Source: Phytopseudomonas argentinensis
Lineage (GTDB): Bacteria; Pseudomonadota; Gammaproteobacteria; Pseudomonadales; Pseudomonadaceae
Assembly (NCBI RefSeq): GCF_900113905.1
Contig: NZ_FORC01000002.1
Location: 124,001-188,000, forward strand
Length of the DNA: 64,000 bases
Direction of reading: 5' to 3'
Both the position numbers and the translations under genes were made by a program. The notes below the pieces were generated by a model that saw only the letters and a program-made list of their open reading frames with translations, was not told where the DNA came from and did no database searches. Positions 33,842 through 43,829 of this stretch are shown here, piece by piece; position 1 is the stretch's first letter, and each line of letters opens with the position of its first letter.

Positions 33842-36694
33842 TCAGGCGTCCTGATAGGCCTCGATGGGCGGGCAGGCGCAAACCAGGTTGCGGTCGCCGA
33901 ACACGTTGTCGACGCGGCCCACGGGCGGCCAGTACTTGCCGTCGATCAGGCTACGGGTCGGGTAGACCGCCTGTTCGCGGCTGTACGGGTGCGTCCATTC
34001 GCCGACCAGTTCGGCGGCAGTGTGCGGGGCGTTCTTCAGCGGGTTGTCGTCGGCGTGCAGCTGGCCGCGCTCGACCGCGCGGATTTCCTCGCGGATGGCG
34101 ATCATGGCGTCGCAGAAACGATCGAGTTCCTGCTTGGACTCGCTTTCGGTCGGCTCGATCATCAAGGTGCCGGCCACCGGGAAGGACATGGTCGGGGCGT
34201 GGAAGCCGAAGTCGATCAGGCGCTTGGCCACGTCGTCGACGCTGATGCCGCTGCTGTCCTTGAGTGGGCGCAGGTCGAGGATGCACTCGTGGGCCACCAG
34301 GCCGCCTTCACCGCTGTACAGCACCGGGTAGTGCTCTTCCAGGCGCCGGGCGATGTAGTTGGCGTTGAGGATCGCCATCTGCGAGGCCAGGCGCAGGCCG
34401 GTGCCGCCCATCATGCGGATGTACATCCAGGTGATCGGCAGGATGCTGGCGCTGCCGAACGGTGCGGCGCTGACCGCACCCTCCTTGCGCGCCATGTGCC
34501 CGTGGCCGGGCAGGAACGGCGCCAGGTGGGCCTTCACGCCGATCGGGCCGACACCCGGGCCGCCACCGCCGTGGGGGATGCAGAAGGTCTTGTGCAGGTT
34601 CAGGTGGGAGACGTCGCCGCCGAACTTGCCGGGGGCGCAGAGGCCGACCATGGCGTTCATGTTGGCGCCGTCGATGTACACCTGGCCGCCGTTGTCGTGA
34701 ACGATGGCGCAGATCTCGCGGATGCCTTCCTCGAACACCCCGTGGGTGGAGGGGTAGGTGATCATGATCGCCGCCAGCTGGTCGCGGTGCTGCTCGGCCT
34801 TGGCGCGCAGGTCCTCGATGTCGACGTTGCCGCGGGCGTCGCAGGCGGTCACCACCACGCGCATGCCGGCCATATGGGCGGTGGCCGGGTTGGTGCCGTG
34901 GGCCGACTGCGGGATCAGGCAGATGTCGCGCTTATCGTCGCCGCGGCTGTGGTGGTAGGCGCGGATCGCCAGCAGGCCGGCGTATTCACCCTGGGAGCCG
35001 GCGTTGGGCTGCAGCGACACGGCGTCGTAGCCGGTAGCGGCACAGAGCATGGCTTCCAGCTCGTCGGTCAACTGCTGGTAGCCGGCGCTCTGCTCGGCCG
35101 GGGCAAAGGGGTGCAGGTTGCCGAACTCGGCCCAGGTGACCGGGATCATTTCGCTGGCGGCATTCAGTTTCATGGTGCAGGAGCCCAGGGGGATCATGCT
35201 GCGATCCAGGGCCAGGTCCTTGTCGGCGAGCTTGCGCAGGTAGCGCATCAGCTCGGTTTCCGAGTGGTAGCGGTTGAATACCGGGTGCTCGAGGATTGCC
35301 GACTGGCGCAGTTGTGCAGCCGGCAGGCTGCTGTCGGCCCCGGCGGCCAGTGCGGTGAAGTCCGGCGCAGGCTTGCCATTAGCGAACAGCGCCCAGAGCT
35401 GTTCGATATCCGCCTGGGTGGTGGTTTCGTCGAACGAAAGACCGAGGCGCTCGGCATCCACTTCACGCAGGTTGATGCCGGTTGCGCGGGCTTTCTCGTG
35501 CAAGGCGGCGGTCTGCGCACCGGTGCGCAGAGTAACGGTGTCGAAGAACGCCTGCTGTTCGACCGCCAGGCCGAGGCCTTGCACGCCACGGGCGAAGATC
35601 AGGGTGAGCTGGTGAACGCGTTTGGCGATCCGGGTGAGCCCCTGGGGGCCGTGGTAGACGGCGTACATGGCGGCGATGTTGGCCAGCAGCACCTGGGCGG
35701 TGCAGATGTTGCTGGTGGCCTTCTCGCGGCGGATGTGCTGTTCACGGGTCTGCATGGCCAGGCGCAGGGCCGGGTTGCCGAAGCGGTCCACCGACAGGCC
35801 GACCAGGCGGCCCGGCATGTCGCGTTTGAAGGCGTCGCGGGTGGCGAAGTAGGCTGCATGCGGGCCACCGAAGCCCAGCGGTACGCCAAAGCGCTGGGCA
35901 CTGCCCAGGGCCACATCGGCACCGAACTCACCCGGCGCCTGCAGCAGCGTCAGGGCCAGCAGGTCGGCAGCGACCGCGACCAGGGCGTTGGCCGCATGGA
36001 AGCGCTCGACCACGTCGCGGTAGTCGAAGACGTCGCCATTGCTGGCCGGGTACTGCAGCAGCGCGCCGAAGAAGGCGCTGGCGTCATCGATGGCGGCTTC
36101 GTCACCGACCACCACCTCGATGCCCAGAGGCTCGGCCCGGGTGCGCAGTACGTCGAGGGTCTGCGGGTGGCAGTGCTGGGAGGCGAAGAAGGCATTGGCG
36201 GCCTTGTTCTTCGACAGGCGCTTGCAGAAGGTCATGGCTTCGGCGGCAGCGGTGCCTTCATCAAGCAGCGAGGCATTGGCGATCGGCAGGCCGGTGAGGT
36301 CGCTGATCAGGGTCTGGAAGTTGAGCAGCGACTCCAGGCGGCCCTGGGAGATTTCCGGCTGGTAGGGCGTGTAGGCGGTGTACCAGGCCGGGTTTTCCAG
36401 CAGGTTGCGCAGGATCGGCGCCGGGGTGTGGGTGCCGTAGTAACCCTGGCCGATGTAATTGCGATACAGCTTGTTCTTCGCGGCGATGGCCTTGATCGCG
36501 GCCAGGGCCTCGGCTTCGCTCTGGCCGTCGCCGGCCGGCAACACGCTGGTGCCCTTGATACTGCCGGGAATCACGCTGGCGGTCAGCGCGTCGAGGTCAC
36601 TGAAGCCCAGGGTTTCCAGCATGCCAGCGGTGTCTTGCTCGCGCGGGCCGATATGGCGGGTGATGAATTCGTTGCGGGTGGTCAGATCGGTCAT
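33842..36694 (-). CDS. gcvP: glycine dehydrogenase, decarboxylating (P protein)
   Basis: A full-length 950-residue P protein that decarboxylates glycine with PLP and passes the aminomethyl group to Gcv[11 protein letters not shown] near the N-terminus, the [13 protein letters not shown] segment, and the PLP site [19 protein letters not shown] in the second half are intact. It is 9 bp after gcvH on the minus strand. Very long frames on the opposite strand are composition artefacts. Confidence 0.97.
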   Translation of the reverse strand: MTDLTTRNEFITRHIGPREQDTAGMLETLGFSDLDALTASVIPGSIKGTSVLPAGDGQSEAEALAAIKAIAAKNKLYRNYIGQGYYGTHTPAPILRNLLENPAWYTAYTPYQPEISQGRLESLLNFQTLISDLTGLPIANASLLDEGTAAAEAMTFCKRLSKNKAANAFFASQHCHPQTLDVLRTRAEPLGIEVVVGDEAAIDDASAFFGALLQYPASNGDVFDYRDVVERFHAANALVAVAADLLALTLLQAPGEFGADVALGSAQRFGVPLGFGGPHAAYFATRDAFKRDMPGRLVGLSVDRFGNPALRLAMQTREQHIRREKATSNICTAQVLLANIAAMYAVYHGPQGLTRIAKRVHQLTLIFARGVQGLGLAVEQQAFFDTVTLRTGAQTAALHEKARATGINLREVDAERLGLSFDETTTQADIEQLWALFANGKPAPDFTALAAGADSSLPAAQLRQSAILEHPVFNRYHSETELMRYLRKLADKDLALDRSMIPLGSCTMKLNAASEMIPVTWAEFGNLHPFAPAEQSAGYQQLTDELEAMLCAATGYDAVSLQPNAGSQGEYAGLLAIRAYHHSRGDDKRDICLIPQSAHGTNPATAHMAGMRVVVTACDARGNVDIEDLRAKAEQHRDQLAAIMITYPSTHGVFEEGIREICAIVHDNGGQVYIDGANMNAMVGLCAPGKFGGDVSHLNLHKTFCIPHGGGGPGVGPIGVKAHLAPFLPGHGHMARKEGAVSAAPFGSASILPITWMYIRMMGGTGLRLASQMAILNANYIARRLEEHYPVLYSGEGGLVAHECILDLRPLKDSSGISVDDVAKRLIDFGFHAPTMSFPVAGTLMIEPTESESKQELDRFCDAMIAIREEIRAVERGQLHADDNPLKNAPHTAAELVGEWTHPYSREQAVYPTRSLIDGKYWPPVGRVDNVFGDRNLVCACPPIEAYQDA

Positions 36695-36703
36695 GGTCTT
36701 CTC

Positions 36704-37087
36704 TCAAGCGTCGGCTTTGGCGTTGAGCAGGCGCTCGTAGGCGTCCTGATCGAGCAGGCCGGCCAGGGCGCTGGCATCGGCTGGGCGGAAGCGAAAGAAC
36801 CAGCCCTGGCCCAAGGGCTCGGCATTGACCAGCTCCGGGCTGGCTTCGAGGTCAGGATTGACCTCGACCACTTCGCCGTCGAGCGGCATGCCGATATTGC
36901 TGGCGGCTTTCACCGACTCCAGTACGGCCACTTCGTCGCCAGCGGCATAGGCCTGCAGCTCGGGCAACTGAACGAACACCACATCACCCAGCGCGTCTTG
37001 AGCGTAGGCGGTGATGCCTACGGTGACCAGGCCGTTGGCCTCCTGGCGCAGCCATTCGTGCTCGACGGTAAAACGCAATTCGCTCAT
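36704..37087 (-). CDS. gcvH: glycine cleavage system H protein
   Basis: A 127-residue lipoyl carrier. The lipoylated Lys60 is in the conserved ESVKAASN motif, and the GDVVFVQLPE and NPDLEASPELVN segments are standard. The ATG at 37087 follows AAGGGAA. It is the first gene of the gcv operon; a 13-bp inverted repeat lies about 130 bp upstream. Glycine-riboswitch pairing was not apparent. Confidence 0.96.
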   Translation of the reverse strand: MSELRFTVEHEWLRQEANGLVTVGITAYAQDALGDVVFVQLPELQAYAAGDEVAVLESVKAASNIGMPLDGEVVEVNPDLEASPELVNAEPLGQGWFFRFRPADASALAGLLDQDAYERLLNAKADA

Positions 37088-37219
37088 GGGGGTTCCCTTG
37101 TTGGTCTGTGCGCCTCTGGGTTGGGCGCGATTATCCAGATATCGCATAGCAAACTCGGTGCCACTTAATATTTTGCTTATCAATCAATTGGTTATGAATT
37201 TCTCTGGTTAGCCGTAAAG

Positions 37220-37247
37220 CTATATGTATTGATTTCAATACATATAG
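37220..37247. repeat. 28-bp AT-rich perfect inverted repeat upstream of gcvH
   Basis: CTATATGTATTGA-TT-TCAATACATATAG: 13-bp arms, two-base centre, in the 285-bp gap between the SirB1-like gene and gcvH, both minus strand. It could be an operator for gcvHPT. As a terminator for the upstream gene it would be weak, having AT pairs and no T run. Confidence 0.7.
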
Positions 37248-37372
37248 GGCGGACATTCGCCGGGAACATCCATGGAGCCCTGACATGTCGTCAGCGGAGA
37301 TGTCTGTGTCGTAATGGATACGCTGTATCTAAATCGATACGGCTCGCTGAGGGAGGCGCCGTACCGGCTGCC

Positions 37373-38176
37373 TCAATGCAGGGCGGGGTGCGCACTTGAT
37401 CGGCGCAGGCGTTCGCCAAGTTTCAGGCGCAGGCCTGCGTCGTCACACAGCAACAGCGCGCGCTGCACATCGAAGCGCTCCGCATGGGCGCAGTCCAGGT
37501 TCTTGTAGAGGTCGGCCCTGGCCAGATGATCGTTGACATTGGGCGGTGCCAGAAGCAGCACGCGCTCGGCATCCTTCAGCGCGCTCAGATAGTCTTCGGC
37601 CTGGCTGTGCAGGTGACGCAGGTTGCGTGACAGGCGCACGATCATGCTGCGTGCGTCACACCCGAGCATATGTTCGGCGCTCAACTGGGCGTGGGGGCCG
37701 AGATAGCGCAGCAGCAGTTCACGGCAGTCGCGGGTATAGAGTCGCCGCCCCCCGCAGGGGTCGAGCAGATGGTCGGCGCCGGGTACCCGCAGCAGGAAAT
37801 AGCCGGGAAAGCTGACGCCCTGCAGGGGGATCTGCAGCCGACGCGCCAGCTCCAGGGCAATCAGCGCAATGCTCAGGGGCTGACCGCGCCGCCGCTGCAG
37901 TACCTTGTGCAGCAGCGCGGCCTGGGGCCGCACCGGGCTGTCGTCATCTTCGTAAAAATGCAGATCGCTGAGGCGTCGCAACAGGGGTTGCGCCAACTCC
38001 TGGGGCGGGAAGCTGGGCAGGCCGGCATCGACCTGGTGCTTGAGGCCCTCGAATTCGCCCATGAGCTGCCGGGGCTGCACCGCTGGATCGTGTTCGGCTG
38101 CGACCCACAGCGCGGCTTCGAAAAGCGCCGGCGGATCGGCGTTCAGACAGGCAATGCAATGATCGCGCGCGCTCAT
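37373..38176 (-). CDS. SirB1-family transglutaminase-like/TPR protein
   Basis: A 267-residue protein. The ATG at 38176 is preceded by a strong GGAGGTG site. The SirB1 core includes FYEDDDSP, LLHKVLQRRRGQPLSIALIALELARRL, GVSFPGYFLLRV and DPCGGRRL, the remains of a transglutaminase-like fold; Cys and His near the expected catalytic places are not obviously conserved. The C-terminal third looks TPR-like (AEDYLSALKDAERVLLLAP). The function is unknown. Confidence 0.83.
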   Translation of the reverse strand: MSARDHCIACLNADPPALFEAALWVAAEHDPAVQPRQLMGEFEGLKHQVDAGLPSFPPQELAQPLLRRLSDLHFYEDDDSPVRPQAALLHKVLQRRRGQPLSIALIALELARRLQIPLQGVSFPGYFLLRVPGADHLLDPCGGRRLYTRDCRELLLRYLGPHAQLSAEHMLGCDARSMIVRLSRNLRHLHSQAEDYLSALKDAERVLLLAPPNVNDHLARADLYKNLDCAHAERFDVQRALLLCDDAGLRLKLGERLRRSSAHPALH

Positions 38177-38270
38177 GGTCACCTCCCGGGGGATGAGCCT
38201 GTTTTAGCTGCGCACGCGTCGGCCGTCCAGTACAGAAACGCCAAGAGATGTTAAAGGCCGCGCCGGACGG

Positions 38271-38534
38271 TCATTCGGCTGCTGGCTGGCTGCCCAGTTC
38301 GCCGAGGGCGTCGGGCTGGTTCTTGAAGGCCTTGGCGAACACCTCACGATTCCTGGCCATGTAGATACCCAGTTCTTCACCCTGATCGTCACTGAGCGAC
38401 GGCACCGCTTTCTGCAATACCTCGCTGAGCAGCTCGGCCAGTTCCAGCATCTTGTCGTGACGATCTGCTTCGGCCTTATCCATAAACAAACGCTCCGGGT
38501 CGCGACTGCTGCGGTACACCACTTCGACGGCCAT
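38271..38534 (-). CDS. yebG: YebG-family DNA damage-inducible protein
   Basis: An 87-residue protein starting MAVEVVYRSSRDPERLFMDK with the ADRHDKMLELAELL segment typical of YebG. An intact LexA box lies 38 bp upstream of the start, in line with SOS control as in E. coli. The molecular role is unknown. The ribosome site GAGGTG precedes the ATG. Confidence 0.9.
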   Translation of the reverse strand: MAVEVVYRSSRDPERLFMDKAEADRHDKMLELAELLSEVLQKAVPSLSDDQGEELGIYMARNREVFAKAFKNQPDALGELGSQPAAE

Positions 38535-38571
38535 TCATCACCTCTACGCCTTCACGCTGATATTAAGAATA

Positions 38572-38587
38572 CTGTTCATGCATACAG
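38572..38587. promoter_or_regulatory. LexA (SOS) box
   Basis: CTGTTCATGCATACAG matches CTGT-N8-ACAG exactly. It lies upstream of yebG (minus strand). The remaining 228 bp to psiE contain a 74-codon plus-strand frame from 38578 whose ATG lies inside the box and lacks a ribosome site; I do not call it. Confidence 0.85.
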
Positions 38588-38815
38588 TTGTGGCAAGCAT
38601 AATGAACTGCGCTGCGTTTGAACAGGGTAAACCTGAGCTGGCGTATCTGCGCGGCACCATCGCTGTATTCGGCATTTGCATGTGCCTTTCCCGAGCCGGT
38701 GCGCTTCTGTGTGCCAGCGCAGTCGGTTCGCTGGTCTTGTTCCTGCATGGAATGTCATGGGGGCGCGTCATGATCACGGCAGCCGGGCTGCATCAATCGT
38801 AAAAGGGGAAATGCC

Positions 38816-39289
38816 ATGAAGTGGATAGACGACAGCCGCAAGCGCATGCACAAGGGCGCCAATTCGATCGGCAACCTGTTCGTCGAAGGCTTTCATTACC
38901 TGGGCCTGTTCGCTATCGGTGCGGCGACCGCCTGGGCCTCGGTGGCTGCCTTTCTGAGCATGGTGGAAAAGGGCAGTGCCAGCGTGGATGACATCCTGTT
39001 GCTGTTCATCTACCTGGAGCTGGGGGCGATGGTCGGCATCTATTTCAAGACCAACCATTTGCCGATCCGCTTTCTGCTGTACATCGCCATCACCGCGCTG
39101 ACCCGCTACCTGATCGGCGACGTGTCCCATCACAAGGCACCGGACATCGGCCTGCTGTACCTGTGTGGCGGCATCTTCTTCCTGGCGCTGTCGGTGTTGG
39201 CGGTGCGTTTCGCCTCGTACCGGTTCCCGTCCAGCAAGGTGATCGATTCGACGGGCGAAGTGGTTGGCGACAGCTACACGGAGAAGTGA
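38816..39289 (+). CDS. psiE: phosphate-starvation-inducible PsiE family membrane protein
   Basis: A 157-residue protein with four hydrophobic segments (about 28-50, 60-78, 84-103, 114-135). It carries the PsiE motifs LLLFIYLELGAMVGIYFKTNHLPIRFLLYIAITALTR in continuous form. The AAAAGGGGAA ribosome site precedes the ATG. The function is unknown; in E. coli it responds to phosphate starvation and cAMP-CRP. I saw no clear Pho box. Confidence 0.88.
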   Translation: MKWIDDSRKRMHKGANSIGNLFVEGFHYLGLFAIGAATAWASVAAFLSMVEKGSASVDDILLLFIYLELGAMVGIYFKTNHLPIRFLLYIAITALTRYLIGDVSHHKAPDIGLLYLCGGIFFLALSVLAVRFASYRFPSSKVIDSTGEVVGDSYTEK

Positions 39290-39298
39290 GCGGGTGGT

Positions 39299-41932
39299 TC
39301 AGTCACTCAGCGGGGCGAACAGCGCCTGCAGGTCGTCTTCGCTGAGCTGCCAGTTGCTCTGGCTGCCGCCCTCTTCGAGCAGGCCGTGGGCCAGGCTGGC
39401 CTTGGCCTGCTGCAACTGCTGGATCTTCTCTTCCACGCTGCCGCGGGCGATCAGCTTGTAGACGAACACCGGCTTGTCCTGGCCGATCCGGTAGGCACGG
39501 TCGCTGGCCTGCGCCTCGGCGGCCGGGTTCCACCAGGGGTCGAAGTGGATCACCGTGTCGGCTGCGGTCAGGTTGAGGCCCGAGCCGCCTGCCTTGAGGC
39601 TGATCAGAAACACCGGAAACTGCCCGGCCTGGAATTGCTCCACGGGCGTGCGCCGGTCGCGGGTGTTGCCGGTGAGCTTGGCGTAGGCAATGCCGCGGGC
39701 CTGCAATTCACTTTCTATCAGCGCCAGCATCGAGGTGAACTGCGAGAACAGCAGCACCCGGCGGCCTTCGCCGATCAGCGCTTCGAGCATGTCGAGCAGG
39801 CTGCTCAGCTTGCCGGAGTCGCTGCTGGTGAGTGCGGCCGCTGCCTCATCGAGCAGGCGCAGGTCGCAGCACACCTGGCGCAGGCGCAGCAGGGCCTCGA
39901 GAATCACGATCTGGCTGCGCGCCAGGCCCTGGCGGGTGATTTCCTCGCGCACCTTGCGGTCCATGGCCAGGCGCAGGATCTCGTAACGATCGCGCTGCGC
40001 CGGGGTCAGCTCCACCCACTGGGTGATTTCCGTCTTGGGCGGCAGCTCACGCGCCACCTGTTCCTTCTTGCGGCGCAGCACGAAGGGTTTGATACGCCCA
40101 CGCAGGTGCGCCAGGCGTTGCTCGCTGCCGTGCTTCTCGATGGGCGTGCGGTAGTCGCGGGTAAAGCGCTTGGCGTCGCCGAGCCAGCCCGGCATCAGGA
40201 AGTTGAACAGCGACCACAGCTCGCCCAGGTTGTTTTCCAGCGGTGTACCGCTCAGGCACAGGCGCTGGCGAGCGTTGATCTGGGCGGCAGCGAGGGCGGC
40301 CTTGCTGCGTGGATTCTTGATGCTCTGCGCCTCGTCGAGGATCAGCAGGTGGAAGCGCTGGGCGGTCAGCGCCTTGAGGTCGCGCGGCAGCAGGGCATAG
40401 GTGGTGAGCACGATATCGTGCTCGGCGATCAGCTTGAACCCGCTGCGCCGCTTGCTGCCATGCAGGGCCAGCACCTTGAGGGTCGGCGCGAAGCGCGCCG
40501 CCTCGTCCTGCCAGTTGGGAATCAGGCTGGTGGGCATGACGATCAGGGCCGGCTGCTGCAGGCGACCGTGCTGCTTCTCCAGCAGGATATGCGCCAGGGT
40601 CTGCAGGGTTTTGCCCAGGCCCATGTCGTCGGCCAGTACGCCGCCGACTTCCAGCTCGCCGAGCGCCTGCATCCAGCCCAGGCCCTGCAACTGGTAGGGG
40701 CGCAGCTGCGCGGCCAGGTCGTCGGGGGCGCTCACCTCTTGTTGCGTGGTGTGTTGCAGGCGCCGGGCGAACTCGCGCAGTTCGATCCCGCCTTGCCAGT
40801 TCAGGGCCGGGCCTTGTTGCAGGGTATTCAGGCGCGCGGCATCAGCGCGCGCCAGGCGTACCCGGGTGCCGATTTCCTCGGCCTCACCGATAAACAATTC
40901 GCCCAATGCCGCCAGCAGTGGCTTGAGCCGCGCATAGGGCAGGGCCACGCGACGCTGGCTGTGTGGCAGCGTGACCAGCAACAGCTCCTCGTCCTGGCGT
41001 TGGGCCAGGGCATCGCCGGAGAGCAGCCAGGGCGAGCGGCGGATGGCTTGCAGCAATATGGGCAGCAGGCTGATGCGCTGGCCTTCCACCTCGATGCCCA
41101 GTTCCAGGTCGAACCAGCCCTGTTCGGGCACCTCGTCGACATCGGCGTACCAGTCGTCGATCTCGGCCAGGTTGTATTGGAAGTCGGGCTGGATCTCGAC
41201 GCGCCAGCCTTCCTCGCGCAGGGCCGGTACCTGCTGCTGCATGAAGCTCAGCCAGGCGGCATCGCCCTGCAGTTCGAAATGCTCGCCCGGATGTTGGGCC
41301 AGGGCTTCGCTCTGCCGCAGGGCGATGCGCAGGCCAGCTTCTTCCAGGCGACGGCGCAGCTCGGCTTCGCGCGCGGCGTCGCGGATGATGCGCAACTGGC
41401 GGTTCGCGCCGAGGCGAATCAGCAGGTCCTTGGCCGCCTTGCCGACTGCGCTGTGACCCCGGTAATCGAACGCCAGGGCCGCGCGGTGCTGGGTCTGTTC
41501 CAGCATGCGCCCCTTGCGCGCATCGAAGTGCACGCGCACGTGGCTGCCCAGGGTGAGGACCGGTTGTGGGCGCAGGTCGTCCAGCAGGGTTTCGTCCACC
41601 GGCTTTTCGGTGACGATCAAGGTGCCGAGGTCATCACCGGCACGCTGTCGTGCTTCCAGGGTGAGCAGGGCGGCTGCCACGTGCTTGCAGTTGAAGCCCA
41701 CCGGGCAACTGCAATGGCCGGTCACCCCCCAGCCTTTGCCGTAGGCATGCAGGGTGATGCGCTGCTGATAGGGGCGCTCGCCGCTGCCCAGGCAACTGGC
41801 GAGCAGGCTGTGATCCTTGAGGCTGAGCAGGCGGCTGAGGCCACGGGTGGCGTAGTCCTGGCCACGACGCAGTGCGCCTTCGTCGAAATCGCCGCGCCAG
41901 TCGGCCTGCTGCAGGTGCAGGATGTCGGGCAT
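39299..41932 (-). CDS. SNF2-family helicase with N-terminal SWIM zinc finger
   Basis: An 877-residue protein. The SWIM motif CSCPVGFNCKH puts zinc ligands at Cys74, Cys76, Cys82 and His84. A middle region of unknown fold follows, then the SNF2 ATPase with DDMGLGKTLQ (Walker A), ILDEAQSIKN (DEAQ box) and the C-terminal helicase half with SLKAGGSGLNLT and WWNPAAEAQASDRAYRIGQ. It is a dsDNA translocase of the HepA/RapA type by family. It is not inside a DISARM, BREX or other defence operon, so a housekeeping chromatin or transcription role is more likely. Confidence 0.9.
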   Translation of the reverse strand: MPDILHLQQADWRGDFDEGALRRGQDYATRGLSRLLSLKDHSLLASCLGSGERPYQQRITLHAYGKGWGVTGHCSCPVGFNCKHVAAALLTLEARQRAGDDLGTLIVTEKPVDETLLDDLRPQPVLTLGSHVRVHFDARKGRMLEQTQHRAALAFDYRGHSAVGKAAKDLLIRLGANRQLRIIRDAAREAELRRRLEEAGLRIALRQSEALAQHPGEHFELQGDAAWLSFMQQQVPALREEGWRVEIQPDFQYNLAEIDDWYADVDEVPEQGWFDLELGIEVEGQRISLLPILLQAIRRSPWLLSGDALAQRQDEELLLVTLPHSQRRVALPYARLKPLLAALGELFIGEAEEIGTRVRLARADAARLNTLQQGPALNWQGGIELREFARRLQHTTQQEVSAPDDLAAQLRPYQLQGLGWMQALGELEVGGVLADDMGLGKTLQTLAHILLEKQHGRLQQPALIVMPTSLIPNWQDEAARFAPTLKVLALHGSKRRSGFKLIAEHDIVLTTYALLPRDLKALTAQRFHLLILDEAQSIKNPRSKAALAAAQINARQRLCLSGTPLENNLGELWSLFNFLMPGWLGDAKRFTRDYRTPIEKHGSEQRLAHLRGRIKPFVLRRKKEQVARELPPKTEITQWVELTPAQRDRYEILRLAMDRKVREEITRQGLARSQIVILEALLRLRQVCCDLRLLDEAAAALTSSDSGKLSSLLDMLEALIGEGRRVLLFSQFTSMLALIESELQARGIAYAKLTGNTRDRRTPVEQFQAGQFPVFLISLKAGGSGLNLTAADTVIHFDPWWNPAAEAQASDRAYRIGQDKPVFVYKLIARGSVEEKIQQLQQAKASLAHGLLEEGGSQSNWQLSEDDLQALFAPLSD

Positions 41933-42039
41933 CAGGCGGTTACTCTCGGGGCGGGTACGAGGTTTGGCATGGCAGACGAAAACGATGGCAAGCCGCCGAT
42001 GGTCTCACAGCTCGGCTGCGAATGGCAGCACCGGGGCCG

Positions 42040-42285
42040 CTAGGCGCGTTCGGTTTCTGGCTCGGTCTTGATGGCGCCGCGAATGTTCATCGCGCCCAGA
42101 CAGAGTTGCAGCACGATCAGCGCGTAGGCCTGGCTGTATAGCCCCCAGGCGATCCACAGCAGGTTGCTGGCCATGAATACCCAGAAGCCCAGATTGCGGC
42201 GTCGGCGCTGCTTGGAAGCAACCAGCCAGGCGGCGATGACGGTGATCAGCATGGCTGGCCATTGCAGCCAGTCGAGGTACTCCAT
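42040..42285 (-). CDS. small inner membrane protein, unknown
   Basis: An 81-residue protein with three predicted membrane segments. A basic SKQRRRRN stretch follows the first, NLGFWVFMASNLLWIAWGLY covers the second, and the C-terminus is charged. The size and Asn/Trp-rich helix recall YgjV/SemiSWEET-like small proteins, but I cannot assign a family. Confidence 0.7.
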   Translation of the reverse strand: MEYLDWLQWPAMLITVIAAWLVASKQRRRRNLGFWVFMASNLLWIAWGLYSQAYALIVLQLCLGAMNIRGAIKTEPETERA

Positions 42286-42350
42286 AAGGCATCCATAAAC
42301 TAGAGGTGACCTGACTAGCGACCGACCGGACGGCGCGATCGTTCGACCTT

Positions 42351-43763
42351 TCAGACCGGATTGCTCTCACGCTGCGCCTTGTCCGCGTACATCTCGACAT
42401 CGGCCATGCGCAACAGCTCGCTGGCGCTGGTGCCGTCCTCCGGGGCGATGGCGATGCCGATGCTGATACCGACCTGCAAGGCTTGCCCGTTGAACAGGAT
42501 GGGTTCGCTTAGCTCCTCCTCCATGCGCTGCCCCAGGCGAATGGCCGCGGCCCTGTCCAGGCCCGGCAACAGGGCGGCGAACTCGTCGCCCCCCAGGCGC
42601 GCCGGGATGTCGATGCTGCGCAGCAGGGCGCGCAGCCGCTGGGCACTGACCCTTAGCACTTCGTCGCCGGCGGCGTGGCCATGGCGATCGTTGATCTGCT
42701 TGAAGTGATCGAGGTCGATCATCATCAGCGCGAAGGACGCCGAACGTCTCTTGGTCAGTGCGCTGGCAACGCTGTCATCGAACACCCGGCGGTTCGGCAG
42801 CTCGGTCAGCGGATCCTGAAGGGCCAGGGTGTTCAGTGGCCGCAGCAGGTGGCGGCCGAGCAGTACCAGCACCAGTGCCGACAGGCCCAGGCTGGCCAGT
42901 AGCAGGTAACGCTGAAAGCCCTCGATACGCTCGTAAGCTGCCATGTTGTGGCTCAGCGACTTGCCGGTGATCAGCTGCACCGCGCTGGCGTCCTGGGAAT
43001 TGAGGTTGTCCAACGCCACCGAGCGCATCAGGTATTCGTCGTGCTCGTCCTGCAAGGTCCAGAGCGTACCGTCGACCAGCGCCGCCGGGTTGGCCAGCAA
43101 GCGCTCGAAGCTGCTGTTCAGGGTATTGCCATGCAACTGCCAGGCGCCTTTCTGCCCCCGGGACAGGAACACGAACTCGGTATCGGTGACCTGCTTGAGG
43201 GCTTCTGCCAGTTCGTCGTTTATGGCGAAGCCCAGGGTCAGCTCGGCCTGGGGCGTGGGCATGCTCACCACGCTGTGGATGAGTTGGTAGAGCACCCCGC
43301 TCTGGCTGCGTAGCAGGCTGACCGACTGAGCTCCTGGGCTGGCCGCTCGCGCGGCTGCCTTGAGCAGGGGGGCGAGGTCGGCCTGGGGCAGCTCCCTGGG
43401 CACGCTGGCGATCAACTGCCGGTCCAGGGTGTTGAGCAGGGCGATGTCGGCCTTCAGGCGCTTGCCGTGGTTGGCGAGCATGGACTCGATGGTGGAGCGC
43501 TCGCCCGTGGCGATGGCTTCCTTGAGACCGTAGTCGGCGGCCAGTACCGCGGCGCCCTGGATCAGCTGGCTCTGGCGCAGTTCGAGGAGCTCATCTACCA
43601 CCTGGCTGGTGGTCTGCAGGCTGTTGCTGATGGCTTCTTCGGCGATGCTGCGGTTGGTGTGGGTGCTGACCAGGTAGATGACCAGCTGCACTGTCAGCAA
43701 CGCCACGAGCAGCATCAGGATGATGCGTCGCTCCTGGGTCTTGATATGCCGGCTGCTTCTCAT
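42351..43763 (-). CDS. membrane-bound diguanylate cyclase (GGDEF)
   Basis: A 470-residue protein. A transmembrane helix (about 13-33), a periplasmic CHASE/Cache-like domain (about 34-280), a second helix (about 287-308) and a C-terminal GGDEF domain follow in order. The active site GGDEF (391-395) is intact and an RSID inhibitory site lies five residues before it (382-385). It should make c-di-GMP and be product-inhibited. The ligand of the sensor is unknown. No strong ribosome site is seen. Confidence 0.92.
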   Translation of the reverse strand: MRSSRHIKTQERRIILMLLVALLTVQLVIYLVSTHTNRSIAEEAISNSLQTTSQVVDELLELRQSQLIQGAAVLAADYGLKEAIATGERSTIESMLANHGKRLKADIALLNTLDRQLIASVPRELPQADLAPLLKAAARAASPGAQSVSLLRSQSGVLYQLIHSVVSMPTPQAELTLGFAINDELAEALKQVTDTEFVFLSRGQKGAWQLHGNTLNSSFERLLANPAALVDGTLWTLQDEHDEYLMRSVALDNLNSQDASAVQLITGKSLSHNMAAYERIEGFQRYLLLASLGLSALVLVLLGRHLLRPLNTLALQDPLTELPNRRVFDDSVASALTKRRSASFALMMIDLDHFKQINDRHGHAAGDEVLRVSAQRLRALLRSIDIPARLGGDEFAALLPGLDRAAAIRLGQRMEEELSEPILFNGQALQVGISIGIAIAPEDGTSASELLRMADVEMYADKAQRESNPV

Positions 43764-43829
43764 CGATTGTCCAGTCAGGGTTGTTGGTATCGAGTGTAGA
43801 GCAACGATTGGCCGGCAAGTGCCGATCGA

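Noticed and set aside
33788..37168. 1126-codon open frame on the plus strand
   Set aside because: It runs antisense through gcvP and parts of gcvT/gcvH, has no recognisable domain and is produced by high-GC codon bias in the real genes.
38578..38802. 74-codon plus-strand frame with a hydrophobic stretch
   Set aside because: Its ATG is inside the LexA box and it has no ribosome site or recognised family.
39299..41932. DISARM-like or other defence island
   Set aside because: No methylase, nuclease or other defence partner adjoins the SNF2 helicase.
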